Source: Comamonas sp. (GTDB lineage Bacteria > Pseudomonadota > Gammaproteobacteria > Burkholderiales > Burkholderiaceae_C). From it: a DNA stretch of 64,000 bases. Under the pieces are notes generated by a model. That model did not search any database and was not told the origin of the DNA. It saw only the letters and a list, made by a program, of their open reading frames with translations. How positions within the stretch are numbered: the first letter of the stretch is position 1; each line of letters opens with the position of its first letter. Shown here piece after piece: positions 43,538 to 52,093 of this stretch. Location of the stretch: NCBI GenBank assembly GCA_028690035.1, contig JAQVCA010000010.1:1-64000 (forward strand), in the 5' to 3' direction. Made by a program: the position numbers and the translations under genes.

Positions 43538-44428
43538 TTATTCACTAGATGGCAGTGCGGGATAGCGGTGCGCCAGCGCCTCTTGCAGGCCAAATTGCTC
43601 CAGCAGCTCGCGCAGGCGCTGGGCGGCGCTGCGTTTTTTCTGGCCGGTGTGGCGCGCGATGATCAGCTCGTTTTTCATGCTGTGCTCCCAGCCGACCAGC
43701 TCGGTCACCGTCACTTGGTAGCCGCTGGCTTCCAGGTACAGGCAGCGCAGCACGTTGGTCAGGTGGCTGCCGATTTCGCGCGTGTGGATGGGGTGGCGCC
43801 ACAGCTCGGCCAGCGGGGTGCGCGCCAGTTGCAGCGCTTTGTTCTGGCGCATGGCAGCGGCCAGTTCGGCCTGGCAGCAGGGCACCAGCACCAGGGCGCG
43901 GGCTTTTTTCTCCAGGCCAAAGGCAATGGCATCGTCGGTGGCGGTGTCGCAGGCGTGCAGGGCGGTGACGATGTCAAAGCGCTCGGGCATGAAGTCGGCC
44001 CGCGTCGATTCGGCCACCGACATGTTCAAAAACTGCATGCGCGCAAAGCCCAGCCGCGCGGCCAGTTGTTGCGACGACTCGACCAGGGCGGCGCGTGTCT
44101 CGATGCCGTAGATCGTGCCCCGGCCCAGGGGCTTGAAAAACAGGTCGTACAGGATGAAGCCCAGGTAAGACTTGCCTGCGCCGTGGTCGGCCAGGGTGAC
44201 GGGGTGGTCGTGGGCGCTGAGTTCTTCCAAGATGGGCGCAATGAACTGGTACAGGTGGTACACCTGCTTGAGCTTGCGCCGCGAGTCTTGGTTGATCTTG
44301 CCCTCGCGCGTGAGGATGTGCAGGGCTTGGAGCAGCTCCAGGCTTTGGCCAGGCTGCAGGTCGAGCTGCGCGGCCACGTCCTGCACGGGGGCAGGGCGCG
44401 GCGCGCGGGGGGGGCGGTGTGGCTTCAT
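43538..44428 (-). CDS. METTL25/RRNAD1-like SAM-dependent methyltransferase
   Basis: A 296-residue protein with a methyltransferase-32-like core: VTLADHGAGKSYLGFILYD (SAM-binding region), TIYGIETRAALVESSQQLA, FDIVTALHACDTATDDAIAFGL and ALVLVPCCQAELA. Eukaryotic relatives are poorly understood RNA or protein methyltransferases; the bacterial target is unknown. The ATG at 44428 lies 15 bases after the stop of the upstream DUF1415 gene, suggesting coupling; a TTG at 44446 overlapping that stop is an alternative. Confidence 0.8.
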   Translation of the reverse strand: MKPHRPPRAPRPAPVQDVAAQLDLQPGQSLELLQALHILTREGKINQDSRRKLKQVYHLYQFIAPILEELSAHDHPVTLADHGAGKSYLGFILYDLFFKPLGRGTIYGIETRAALVESSQQLAARLGFARMQFLNMSVAESTRADFMPERFDIVTALHACDTATDDAIAFGLEKKARALVLVPCCQAELAAAMRQNKALQLARTPLAELWRHPIHTREIGSHLTNVLRCLYLEASGYQVTVTELVGWEHSMKNELIIARHTGQKKRSAAQRLRELLEQFGLQEALAHRYPALPSSE

Positions 44429-44442
44429 GGAGGGTGGGCGGC

Positions 44443-45054
44443 TCAAGAGCGGCCAGTGACCGGGCAGCGCGGGCCGACGTCCAGGTCCAGCCAGGATTCC
44501 AGGCCCATGTCTTCGAGCGTTTGCATGTTGCGCTCGTAGATCATTTCGGCCTCGGGGTAGGCTTCGACGGCTTTGTCGATGCTGTCTTCGCGCAGCAGGT
44601 GCAGCGTGGGGTAGGGCGCGCGGTTGGTGCAGTTGGTCACGTCGTCCACCTCGGTGCCTTCAAACTGAAAGCGCGGGTGGAAAGAGGCCACCTGCAGGAT
44701 GCCGCCCAAGTCCAGCTCGTCGATCATGGCGTCGGCCACTTCCAGAAAATCGTTGAAGTCCAGAAAGTCTTCAAACGCCTGCGGCAGGATGAGCAAGGTG
44801 GTGTCGCGCTGCTCGGGGTTGCTTTCGGCCAGGGCTTCGAGCTCGCGGTGCAACTCGTGCGCCACCTGTTCGGCGTCCTGCGCCTGGCTGACGACGTAGT
44901 GGATCTGGCCTTTGACGTGCACGCCCTTGGCAAAGGGGCACAGGTTCAGGCCGATGACGGCGCGCTCCAGCCAGCGCACGGTGTCGGCGATGACGATGTC
45001 CTCAGGGTAGGCATGCACGGCATCGGTGCTGGTGGGGGCGGTCGGTTCGGTCAT
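44443..45054 (-). CDS. DUF1415 family protein
   Basis: A 203-residue protein of unknown function. Family hallmarks are VRWLERAVIGLNLCPFAKG near the N terminus, ILPQAFEDFLDFNDFLEVADAMI, and LQVASFHPRFQFEGTEVDDVTNCTNRAPYPTLHLLRE. Conserved Cys and His residues suggest an enzyme or metal binder, but none is shown. The downstream gene is the METTL25-like methyltransferase. Ahead of it on this strand, TAAAAT (45117-45122) could be its -10. Confidence 0.85.
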   Translation of the reverse strand: MTEPTAPTSTDAVHAYPEDIVIADTVRWLERAVIGLNLCPFAKGVHVKGQIHYVVSQAQDAEQVAHELHRELEALAESNPEQRDTTLLILPQAFEDFLDFNDFLEVADAMIDELDLGGILQVASFHPRFQFEGTEVDDVTNCTNRAPYPTLHLLREDSIDKAVEAYPEAEMIYERNMQTLEDMGLESWLDLDVGPRCPVTGRS

Positions 45055-45181
45055 AGCAAAGCCTTGTACAAAAGCACAGGGGCCAGCACGCGACCGGCCC
45101 CAGGAAACAGCCGTCCATTTTAGCCAGCGCCCCCGCCATGGGTGCGGCGCAGGGCATGTGTGTGCCCAGCAGCGCGTGCCG

Positions 45182-46369
45182 TCAGGCGGGCAGCAGTTGC
45201 TGGCCCGTCAGCCGGGTGTGTACGCCGATGGCGTAGCGGTCGGTCATGCCGGCGATGAAGTCGGCCACCGCACGGGCGCGCACGGCCTCGTCGGTGGCCT
45301 GGGTGGCGCGCAGGGCAAAGCGCGGCGGCATGTCTTGGGGCTGCTCCAGATGGTGGGCAAACAGTTGGCGCACGATCTGCTGGGCGGCGTCCATGGTCTG
45401 CACCACCTGCGTGTGGCGGTAGAGCTGGTGCAGCAAAAAGGTTTTCAGCGCCTGGCTGCGCTGGTGCATGGCGGGGCTGAAGGCCACCAGGCGCTGGCCG
45501 CACTGGCGCACATCCTCCACGCTGGCCACGCCGGTGCGCGCGATGTTGGCCTGGGTGGTGTCGATTACGTCGTAGACCTGATCGCTGAGCATCAGTCGGA
45601 TGCAGGCGTAGAGCAGGCGCCGTTCAGACTCGGGGGCGCTCAAGTGCGGGTGCTGCTGCAGCGCTTGCTGGTGGTAGTGCGCAAACAGCGGTACTGCTTG
45701 TAGTTGCTCCAGGGTGATGAGGCCCGAGCGCACACCATCGTCCACATCGTGCGCGTTGTAGGCGATGGCATCGGCCAGGTTGGCCAGTTGCGCTTCCAGG
45801 CTGGGCTGCTCACCGCGCAAAAAGCGGGCGGCCACGCCGTTGGGCTCCTGCGCCTCGAGCAGCTGCGCGTGGCGCTGCGAGCAGTGCTTCAAGATGCCTT
45901 CGCGCGTTTCAAAGCTCAGGTTCAGGCCATCGAAGTCGGGGTAGCGCTGCTCCAGCGTATCGACCACGCGCAGGCTTTGCAGGTTGTGCTCAAAGCCGCC
46001 CCAGTCGCGCATGCACTCGTTGAGCGCATCCTGCCCCGCATGGCCAAAGGGCGTGTGGCCCAGGTCGTGCGCCAGGCAAATGGCTTCGACCAGGTCTTCG
46101 TTCAGGCCCAGGCTGCGGCCAATGCTGCGCCCCAGCTGTGCCACTTCCAGCGAGTGCGTCAGGCGCGTGCGAAACAGATCGCCCTCGTGGTTCAGGAACA
46201 CCTGGGTTTTGTAGACCAAGCGACGAAAGGCGCTGCTGTGCACGATGCGGTCGCGGTCGCGCTGGTGGTCGTTGCGTGTGGGGGTGGGGGCCTCGGGGTA
46301 GCGGCGTCCGCGCGATTGGGTGGGGTCGCAGGCCCAGGCAGCCCGTGTGGCGAGGGGAGAATTTTGCAT
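45182..46369 (-). CDS. dgt: Deoxyguanosinetriphosphate triphosphohydrolase-like protein
   Basis: A 395-residue HD-domain dNTP triphosphohydrolase. Metal ligands lie in RLTHSLEVAQ and LAHDLGHTPFGHAGQDAL (HD motif), and HSSAFRRLVYKTQVF is typical. The N terminus carries a DPTQSRGRRYPE segment common to bacterial members. It regulates dNTP pools by releasing triphosphate from deoxynucleotides. It is usually next to aroB in this bacterial group but stands alone here. Confidence 0.92.
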   Translation of the reverse strand: MQNSPLATRAAWACDPTQSRGRRYPEAPTPTRNDHQRDRDRIVHSSAFRRLVYKTQVFLNHEGDLFRTRLTHSLEVAQLGRSIGRSLGLNEDLVEAICLAHDLGHTPFGHAGQDALNECMRDWGGFEHNLQSLRVVDTLEQRYPDFDGLNLSFETREGILKHCSQRHAQLLEAQEPNGVAARFLRGEQPSLEAQLANLADAIAYNAHDVDDGVRSGLITLEQLQAVPLFAHYHQQALQQHPHLSAPESERRLLYACIRLMLSDQVYDVIDTTQANIARTGVASVEDVRQCGQRLVAFSPAMHQRSQALKTFLLHQLYRHTQVVQTMDAAQQIVRQLFAHHLEQPQDMPPRFALRATQATDEAVRARAVADFIAGMTDRYAIGVHTRLTGQQLLPA

Positions 46370-46379
46370 AAATCTGCCT

Positions 46380-46429
46380 TTTGGCCTTGCTGGATCAGCG
46401 GTTCAAGCTATGGTTTTTCAGGCTTTAGC
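46380..46429. repeat. Degenerate relative of the intergenic hairpin family
   Basis: CCTTGCTGGATCAGCGGTTC followed by TCAGGCTTTAGCC shares stretches with the element at 1682-1732 (TCAGGCTTTAGCC) and with CTTGCTGGATAAGCG of the canonical copies, but it does not form a good stem. It occupies the gap between flgN and dgt. Confidence 0.35.
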
Positions 46430-46793
46430 CACTGACGTGGTACAGCCGCGCCACCGAAGCCGCGGCCCCGGGCGGCAGTTTGCTGGCGCCGTAGGTGTGG
46501 GCGCTGCTTTGCTGGGGCATCAGCGCCTGCAGCTGCTGGCTGTTGATGGCGCCCACCTTGGCGATGTGCGCGCGGATTTGCCCCAGGCGCTCGGAGATGC
46601 GTTGCATGTGCGCGACGTTCTCGGGCGTGAAGTCTTGCGCCTCAAAGCGCTGGGCCAGCTGGACAAAGGCGCCCATGCTGTCGCGCAGTTGCTGCATGGC
46701 TTGCTCGATGGCTTCGGGGTGACCTTCGGTGAGCAAGGGGGCGATCAGGTCGAGCAGGCCGTCGATGTGGTCCAGGGCTTGGTGCAGTTGCAT
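46425..46793 (-). CDS. flgN: Flagellar export chaperone FlgN-like protein
   Basis: A 122-residue, mostly helical acidic protein (LHQALDHIDGLLDLIAPLLTEG, ISERLGQIRAHIAKVGAINSQQLQAL). It has weak but position-supported similarity to FlgN, the chaperone that escorts the hook-filament junction proteins FlgK and FlgL to the export gate. The flgA-flgM-flgN order is standard, and flgK and flgL are encoded 10 kb away on the other strand. A long hairpin lies between flgM and this gene. Confidence 0.75.
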   Translation of the reverse strand: MQLHQALDHIDGLLDLIAPLLTEGHPEAIEQAMQQLRDSMGAFVQLAQRFEAQDFTPENVAHMQRISERLGQIRAHIAKVGAINSQQLQALMPQQSSAHTYGASKLPPGAAASVARLYHVSG

Positions 46794-46846
46794 GGCGGTG
46801 GTGGGGTGAGGGGAGGGCTAAGGATGGAGCGAATGGTAAAAGCAAA

Positions 46847-46908
46847 GCCCCGCTGCGTGCGCAAACCAGCCGAAGGTCGGAGAAGGCTGGTGGCGCAGGC
46901 AGCGGGGC
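46847..46908 (-). terminator. Large hairpin (probable terminator or attenuator) between flgM and flgN
   Basis: GCCCCGCTGC (46847-46856) pairs perfectly with GCAGCGGGGC (46899-46908); inside, ACCAGCC (46865-46871) pairs with GGCTGGT (46885-46891). On the minus strand it ends in CTTTGCTTTT. It would reduce readthrough from flgM into flgN. Confidence 0.7.
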
Positions 46909-46928
46909 CTGTCTCGGAAAAGAACGTC

Positions 46929-47258
46929 TTAAGTGCGTGCGGCGCCCAGGAACAGGCTGGCGTCGGACAGCAGCTTGTCGGCAATCGCGCCCGCGTTGAC
47001 GCTGAAAGTGCCGTTGGCAATTGCCTCGCGCATGGCTTTGACTTTGGCCATGTCGATATCGCTGGACGCCTTGGCGTTGTGATCCAAGGTGCGCACAGAG
47101 CTGGATACCGTCACCGGCACCCCCGCCTGGGCGTGGCGACCACTGGCCTGCACCGCTTCTGCTGCGGTACCGGCTTGTTTTTGCAGGGCTTGCTGTGCAG
47201 TGTTTTGCTGCAGTTTGCTGGCAAGCATTTCGACGTTGTTGTTGATTCCGACCTTCAT
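46929..47258 (-). CDS. flgM: Anti-sigma-28 factor FlgM
   Basis: A 109-residue anti-sigma factor that holds FliA until the hook is complete and is then exported. The start MKVGINNN and the C-terminal helices SSDIDMAKVKAMREAIANGTF...IADKLLSDASLFLG are the conserved FliA-binding part. The ATG at 47258 is supported by GGAG upstream. A perfect-spacing sigma-28 promoter lies 45 bp ahead, so FlgM is under the control of the factor it inhibits. Confidence 0.9.
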   Translation of the reverse strand: MKVGINNNVEMLASKLQQNTAQQALQKQAGTAAEAVQASGRHAQAGVPVTVSSSVRTLDHNAKASSDIDMAKVKAMREAIANGTFSVNAGAIADKLLSDASLFLGAART

Positions 47259-47302
47259 GTTTTTTTCTCCGTCTCTTGGGGCATCGCTGCCTGTTGGTAG
47301 TG

Positions 47303-47329
47303 CTATCGGCGTGGGTGGAGGAAACTTAA
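47303..47329 (-). promoter_or_regulatory. Sigma-28 (FliA) promoter of flgM
   Basis: On the minus strand TTAAGTTT (47322-47329), 11 bp, GCCGATAG (47303-47310): against the consensus TAAAGTTT-N11-GCCGATAA there are two mismatches and exact spacing. Transcription would begin near 47296, 38 bp before flgM. The late flagellar class is thus confirmed for flgM. Confidence 0.88.
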
Positions 47330-47363
47330 GCGCTTTATGCATCCTTTGCTGCGGCGCAAAGGA

Positions 47364-48131
47364 CTAAGGCCCTGCCTCTACCTCGCCTTGGGCATTGACC
47401 GTGCCAGAGATCAGCCGCCCATTATCCATGCGAATTTTTATGCTCTGGCCCACGCCAGCGCCCGTTACGGCCTGGCCGGAGGCAGTGACCGCGTAGCCGG
47501 GGCCGCGCACCAATACCTTCACGGTGGCACCCTTCTTGAAGATTTCGGCAGGGCGCACCATCGACTGGCGCAGTGCTTGCCCGGCGCGCAGGTTGCGTGC
47601 GGCGGTCTGCCCTAGCCAATCGTCGGGCAGCACCAGAATGGGCGCGGTCTCGGCCGCCCAATCGACCTCGCCTTGGGTGGCGCTGCTGGTATCCAGCGTC
47701 TCTCCGGTGTTTACGTTGTGCAGCAGCACCCAAGCGGGGCCCCAGGCCCTGACTGTCACCGGTAAAAACACATTCCATGGCTTGGGCCCTTGCACGCAGC
47801 GCAGGCCGATACGCGAACGCCCCCACAGTTTGGAGCCCACGGGCAGGTAGGGCTCGACCTGCTCGCAGGGCGCCAAGTTTAGGCGGGGATCCAGCTTGCC
47901 GACCTGCACTTCCATGCGCAGCGGCAACTGGGCGCCGCCCGGGTTGGCCGCGTCGCTCTGGCCCAGTGCGCCTTGCAGCCATTGCTCACCCAAGATAGAC
48001 AGATCGGCGCTGTTCTGTGCTTGCGCTTGCGCTTGCGCGCCCAAGGCCACTGCCACCAGCAGTGCCCCCGCCAACCGACGGGCCGGACGGGGCAGTGACA
48101 AGGGCAAAACAGAGGCAGGTGCGGCAAACAT
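47364..48131 (-). CDS. flgA: Flagellar basal body P-ring formation chaperone FlgA
   Basis: A 255-residue periplasmic chaperone for FlgI assembly. Signal peptide LAGALLVAVALGAQAQAQ, whose end is encoded by repeats of a six-base unit (near 48022-48040). The C-terminal SAF domain is clear: ARNLRAGQALRQSMVRPAEIFKKGATVKVLVRG and SIKIRMDNGRLISGTVNAQGEVE. The ATG at 48131 is chosen to give a normal signal peptide. It is divergent from flgB. Confidence 0.93.
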   Translation of the reverse strand: MFAAPASVLPLSLPRPARRLAGALLVAVALGAQAQAQAQNSADLSILGEQWLQGALGQSDAANPGGAQLPLRMEVQVGKLDPRLNLAPCEQVEPYLPVGSKLWGRSRIGLRCVQGPKPWNVFLPVTVRAWGPAWVLLHNVNTGETLDTSSATQGEVDWAAETAPILVLPDDWLGQTAARNLRAGQALRQSMVRPAEIFKKGATVKVLVRGPGYAVTASGQAVTGAGVGQSIKIRMDNGRLISGTVNAQGEVEAGP

Positions 48132-48225
48132 GGTAGGCAACTGTAAAGGCCCAGGGGGCTGGCAAAAGCGCAAATAGCGCGGGCAAGGCTGCGTTCTTTG
48201 CGCTTTAGGAAAAGGGGGCAGTTTC

Positions 48226-48260
48226 CATAATCGCCCCACGACCCACAACCCCTTGTGGGT
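48226..48260 (+). promoter_or_regulatory. flgA-flgB divergent region: candidate -10 and leader hairpin of flgB
   Basis: CATAAT (48226-48231) is a good -10 for flgB but has no matching -35, which fits an activator-dependent (class II, FlhDC-type) promoter. Downstream, ACCCACAA (48241-48248), CCCC, TTGTGGGT (48253-48260) forms a perfect 8-bp hairpin in the leader, 53 bp before flgB. No sigma-28 or sigma-54 site is visible in these 182 bp. Confidence 0.45.
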
Positions 48261-48313
48261 GGGTTGACCCCGTTTGTCTTGTCCCCTGGCTTGAAAGTTG
48301 AAAGGAAAGCGCC

Positions 48314-48739
48314 ATGCTCAACAAAATCACCGGCAATCTGGATTTCCAGACCGACGCCTTGGTGCTGCGTGCCGAGCGTCAGCGCCTTCTGTCCAGCAAC
48401 ATCGCCAACGCCGACACCCCAGGCTACGTGGCGCGCGACTTTGATTTTGCCCAGACGCTGAGGGCCGCCACCGAAGGCAGCAGCAGCGTGCAAGAGCAAA
48501 TGCGCACGCTCAGCACCACCCACAACGGCCACATCCCTGTGCCCACGGTCAGCTTTGGCAAAGACCAGGACAAGCGCTTGGGCTACAGCCTGGCGGCCCA
48601 GCCTGCGCTGGACAACAACACCGTCGATATGGATCGCGAACGTGCCAACTTTGTCGACAACGCCGTGCGCTACGAGGCCACGCTGCGCTTTATCAATGGC
48701 TCGACCAAAACCATGACCTCGGCCATCACCGGTCAGTGA
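48314..48739 (+). CDS. flgB: Flagellar proximal rod protein FlgB
   Basis: A 141-residue rod protein. Typical segments are RAERQRLLSSNIANADTPGYVARDFDF and the C-terminal VDMDRERANFVDNAVRYEATLRFINGSTKTM. It is exported by the flagellar type III apparatus and has no cleaved signal. First gene of a long flgBCDEFGHIJKL array on one strand. Confidence 0.95.
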   Translation: MLNKITGNLDFQTDALVLRAERQRLLSSNIANADTPGYVARDFDFAQTLRAATEGSSSVQEQMRTLSTTHNGHIPVPTVSFGKDQDKRLGYSLAAQPALDNNTVDMDRERANFVDNAVRYEATLRFINGSTKTMTSAITGQ

Positions 48740-48786
48740 TGGTCGGCGTGGATCACCGTAGTGCGGATTTTTTGAGGTAGTCCTTT

Positions 48787-49191
48787 ATGTCCATGTTTTC
48801 TATTTTTGGTGTCTCGGGCAGTGCCCTGAGCGCGCAATCGCAGCGCCTGAACGTGGTGGCGTCCAACTTGGCCAACGTCGATGCCGTTGCCGGCCCCGAT
48901 GGCGAAACCTACAAGTCGCGCCAAGTGGTGTTTCAGACCGCCCCGATGGGCGATGAAGGCGCTGCCGGTGTCAAGGTGGTGGGCATCACCGAGGACAACA
49001 CCCCCGGGCGCATGGTGTATGCGCCCGAGCATCCCCTGGCCGACGAGCAGGGCTATGTGAGCCACTCCAACGTGAACGCCGTCGATGAGATGGTGGACAT
49101 GATCTCGGCCTCGCGCTCCTACCAGAACAACGTCGAAGTCATGAACACCGCCAAAACGCTGCTGCTCAAGACTTTGCAACTGGGCCAGTAA
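48787..49191 (+). CDS. flgC: Flagellar proximal rod protein FlgC
   Basis: A 134-residue rod protein with the shared rod/hook N-terminal motif (SALSAQSQRLNVVASNLANVDAV) and C-terminal SNVNAVDEMVDMISASRSYQNNVEVMNTAKTLLLKTLQLGQ, which packs as coiled coil in the rod. It lies 47 bp after flgB. Confidence 0.95.
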   Translation: MSMFSIFGVSGSALSAQSQRLNVVASNLANVDAVAGPDGETYKSRQVVFQTAPMGDEGAAGVKVVGITEDNTPGRMVYAPEHPLADEQGYVSHSNVNAVDEMVDMISASRSYQNNVEVMNTAKTLLLKTLQLGQ

Positions 49192-49239
49192 GCGGCGCCG
49201 CGCGCCTTGGCTGCCCGGCCCCACCACGAAAGTATTCCC

Positions 49240-49950
49240 ATGATCGATACGACCAGCGTCTATACCCGCGGCCTCAACGGCGCCGGCACCACCGACAGCA
49301 GTGCCGCCAGCGGTGCAGGGGCCACCAGCGCAGCCGATATGCAAAACCAGTTCCTGACGCTGCTGGTCGCGCAGCTCAAGAACCAAGATCCCATGAGCCC
49401 GATGGACAACGCGCAGATGACCTCGCAGATGGCGCAGATCAGCACGGTCACCGGCATCGAAAAGCTCAACGACACCGTCAACGGCGTCACCAGCCAGTTT
49501 TCCACCATGCAGATGCTGCAGGGCAGCAACGTGATCGGGCGCACCGTGCTCACCGAAGGCAACCAGCTGGGCATCAGCGCCAGCGAGGGCCAGGACGCCG
49601 ATGGCAACCCCACCACCGTCAAGCAGGGTACGGCGGCTTTTGATTTGGCCGGTATGGCCAGCAACGTGACGGTGCAGATCACCACCGCAGGCGGCCAGTT
49701 GGTCGATACCTTGGAGCTGGGCAGCGCCAACCCCGGGCGCAATTACTTCGCTTGGGATGCCAGCAACTACCAGGGCGACACCAGCGATCTGCGCTTTAAG
49801 GTGGTGGCCACCAACGGCGAAGATGCTGTGCAGGCCACCTCGCTGGCACCCCAGGCGGTGGTGGCTACCAGCGTGGGCGAACAAGGCCTGATGCTGGAGT
49901 TGGCCAACGGCAACCGGGTGGCCTACAACCGCGTGCAAGCGGTGTTCTGA
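49240..49950 (+). CDS. flgD: Flagellar hook assembly protein FlgD (hook cap)
   Basis: A 236-residue hook-capping scaffold. The N-terminal conserved region is MQNQFLTLLVAQLKNQDPMSPMDNAQMTSQMAQ, and the FlgD Tudor/Ig-like part has LGSANPGRNYFAWDASNYQG. The start at 49240 (MIDTTSVYTRG) agrees with the family length. Confidence 0.94.
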   Translation: MIDTTSVYTRGLNGAGTTDSSAASGAGATSAADMQNQFLTLLVAQLKNQDPMSPMDNAQMTSQMAQISTVTGIEKLNDTVNGVTSQFSTMQMLQGSNVIGRTVLTEGNQLGISASEGQDADGNPTTVKQGTAAFDLAGMASNVTVQITTAGGQLVDTLELGSANPGRNYFAWDASNYQGDTSDLRFKVVATNGEDAVQATSLAPQAVVATSVGEQGLMLELANGNRVAYNRVQAVF

Positions 49951-50011
49951 GCGCTCTGGATTTTCGGATTTCTGATCTTTACGTTTTCGCACCTCAACAA
50001 GGAGCAGCACC

Positions 50012-51271
50012 ATGGGTTTTCACCACGCACTTTCAGGTTTGAATGCCGCCAGCAAGAGCCTGGACGTCAGCGGCCACAACATCGCCAACAGCAACACCGT
50101 CGGTTTCAAAAAATCGCGTGCCGAGTTCAATGAGATGGTGGCCGGTGCTATGGGCACGGGGCAGTGTCCCGGCTCGGTAGGTTCGGGCATCGGGGTGAGT
50201 GTGGCGGCCGTCACGCAACAGTTCAGCCAAGGGGTGATTACCCCCACCGCCAACGGTTTGGACATGGCCATCAATGGCGATGGTTTCTTTGTGGTGAACA
50301 CCCCCAAAGGTACTGCCTACACCCGCAACGGCGCTTTTCAGTTGGACAAGAGCGGCCAGCTGGTCACGGCCAATGGTGACAAGGTCATGGGTTACGCCCT
50401 GGATCCGTTGACGGGTACCCGTGCCAGTGCCACGGCCGAGCCGATCACCTTCCCATCGGGCTCGGCCATTCCGGCCAACCCCACCACCAAGGCTGAAATT
50501 CGGCTGAATCTGGACGCGCGTGCGCCGCTGGCAGCAGGCGACCCAGACGCCACCCCACCGGTGCCTGCCACCCCGCGCCAGACCTATGGCACCTCGCTCC
50601 AGGCTTTTGACTCGCTGGGCGTGGCCCATCCAGTCAGTGTGTATTTTGAAAAAACCGGCCCCAACACCTGGGCGGTGTTCGATGGACTGAACACGGTGGA
50701 TGCCGACGGTGAGGTGGTCGAGGCGGTCAATCTGGGCACGCTGACGTTCCGCGAAGACGGCACGCTGAATCTGGAGGAAAGCACCCTCGATCCCATCAGT
50801 CTGGAGCTGGGCAACGGTGCGGCCACCCCGCTGCAGGTCGATATTGACCTGAGCAAGGCCACCCAGTTTGGCAGCGCTTTTGCCGTGGCCAAGATCACCC
50901 AGGACGGTTACGCCTCGGGCGAGCTGACGGGGGTGAGCGTCTCGGGCGATGGCACGCTGATGGCTTCGTACTCCAACGGCATCACCCGCCCTGAGGCGCA
51001 GGTGGCGCTGGCGCGCTTCACCAACCCCCAGGGCCTGGCTTCGGCGGGCAACAACAACTGGGTGGCCACCGCCGATGCGGGCCCGGCGATCGAGGGTACG
51101 GCTGGCAGCGGCAGTTTTGGCTCCATCCAAGGCTGTGCGCTGGAGGAGTCCAACGTGGATTTGACCGCCGAACTGGTGGGCATGATGACCGCGCAGCGCG
51201 CCTACCAGGCCAACGCCCAGACGATCAAGACGCAAGACCAGGTGTTCTCCACCTTGGCCAATCTGCGTTGA
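50012..51271 (+). CDS. flgE: Flagellar hook protein FlgE
   Basis: A 419-residue hook subunit. The N-terminal FHHALSGLNAASKSLDVSGHNIANSNTVGFKKSR and C-terminal SNVDLTAELVGMMTAQRAYQANAQTIKTQDQVFSTLANLR are canonical; the middle, variable domains D1-D2 are Thr/Ala/Asp-rich. AAGGAG lies upstream of the ATG at 50012. Confidence 0.96.
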   Translation: MGFHHALSGLNAASKSLDVSGHNIANSNTVGFKKSRAEFNEMVAGAMGTGQCPGSVGSGIGVSVAAVTQQFSQGVITPTANGLDMAINGDGFFVVNTPKGTAYTRNGAFQLDKSGQLVTANGDKVMGYALDPLTGTRASATAEPITFPSGSAIPANPTTKAEIRLNLDARAPLAAGDPDATPPVPATPRQTYGTSLQAFDSLGVAHPVSVYFEKTGPNTWAVFDGLNTVDADGEVVEAVNLGTLTFREDGTLNLEESTLDPISLELGNGAATPLQVDIDLSKATQFGSAFAVAKITQDGYASGELTGVSVSGDGTLMASYSNGITRPEAQVALARFTNPQGLASAGNNNWVATADAGPAIEGTAGSGSFGSIQGCALEESNVDLTAELVGMMTAQRAYQANAQTIKTQDQVFSTLANLR

Positions 51272-51305
51272 TACCGCGTTGATGCAAGAGAAGGAGTAGC
51301 CCGCA

Positions 51306-52046
51306 ATGGATCGCATGATCTACACCACCATGACGGGGGCCAACGCTGCCATGCAGCGCCAGGCGATTTTGTCCAACAACTTGGCCAATGCCACGACCAC
51401 TGGCTTTCGTGCCGAGCTGACCACTTTCCGCTCGGTGCCGCTGGAAGGCGCAGGCTCCAGCACCCGGGTGTTTGGGCTGGATGCCACCTCGGGCTATTCC
51501 GACCTGCCGGGCACAGCCATCACCACCGGCAAGCCCACCGACATCATGGCGCGTGGCAACGCTTGGTTTGCCGTGCAGGGCATGGATGGCCTAGAGGCCT
51601 ACACGCGCAATGGCGCGCTGGAGGTCAACGAGCAGGGCCAGCTGCTCACGGCCAATGGCCTGGCCGTGCTTTCTGACGGCGGAGCACCCATCGATGTGCC
51701 CCAGAACGCCAAGGTCAGCTTTGGCGCGGATGGCACCATCAGCGCCACCGAACCGGGCCAGCAACCCATCACCATTGGTCGCCTGAAGATGGTCACCCCC
51801 GAAGCTGCTGCGCCCCTGGTGCGCGGTGACGATGGCCTGTTTCGCGCTGCCGACGGCAACCCCCTGCCCAACGATGCCAACGCGCGCTTGGCCGATGGCG
51901 TGCTGGAGGGCTCCAACGTCAACGCCGTCGAAACCATGGTCGGCATGATTGCCGCCTCGCGCCAGTTTGAGTCGCAGATGAAGCTGCTCACCACCGCCGA
52001 GACCAACGACCGCAACGCAGCCAAGCTGCTGGGCCTTAGCGGCTAA
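51306..52046 (+). CDS. flgF: Flagellar distal rod protein FlgF
   Basis: A 246-residue rod protein. MDRMIYTTMTGANAAMQRQAILSNNLANATTTGFRAEL and GSNVNAVETMVGMIAASRQFESQMKLLTTAE mark FlgF. It lies 34 bp after flgE with AAGGAG before the ATG. Confidence 0.95.
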   Translation: MDRMIYTTMTGANAAMQRQAILSNNLANATTTGFRAELTTFRSVPLEGAGSSTRVFGLDATSGYSDLPGTAITTGKPTDIMARGNAWFAVQGMDGLEAYTRNGALEVNEQGQLLTANGLAVLSDGGAPIDVPQNAKVSFGADGTISATEPGQQPITIGRLKMVTPEAAAPLVRGDDGLFRAADGNPLPNDANARLADGVLEGSNVNAVETMVGMIAASRQFESQMKLLTTAETNDRNAAKLLGLSG

Positions 52047-52093
52047 GCGCCTGAGTTGCACAACCGGCCAGAACAAGAGAAGGAAGCCACACT

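Noticed and set aside
48226-48313. Sigma-28 or sigma-54 promoter ahead of flgB
   Set aside because: Neither TAAAG-N15-type nor TGGCAC-N5-TTGC spacing is present; only a lone -10-like hexamer is seen.
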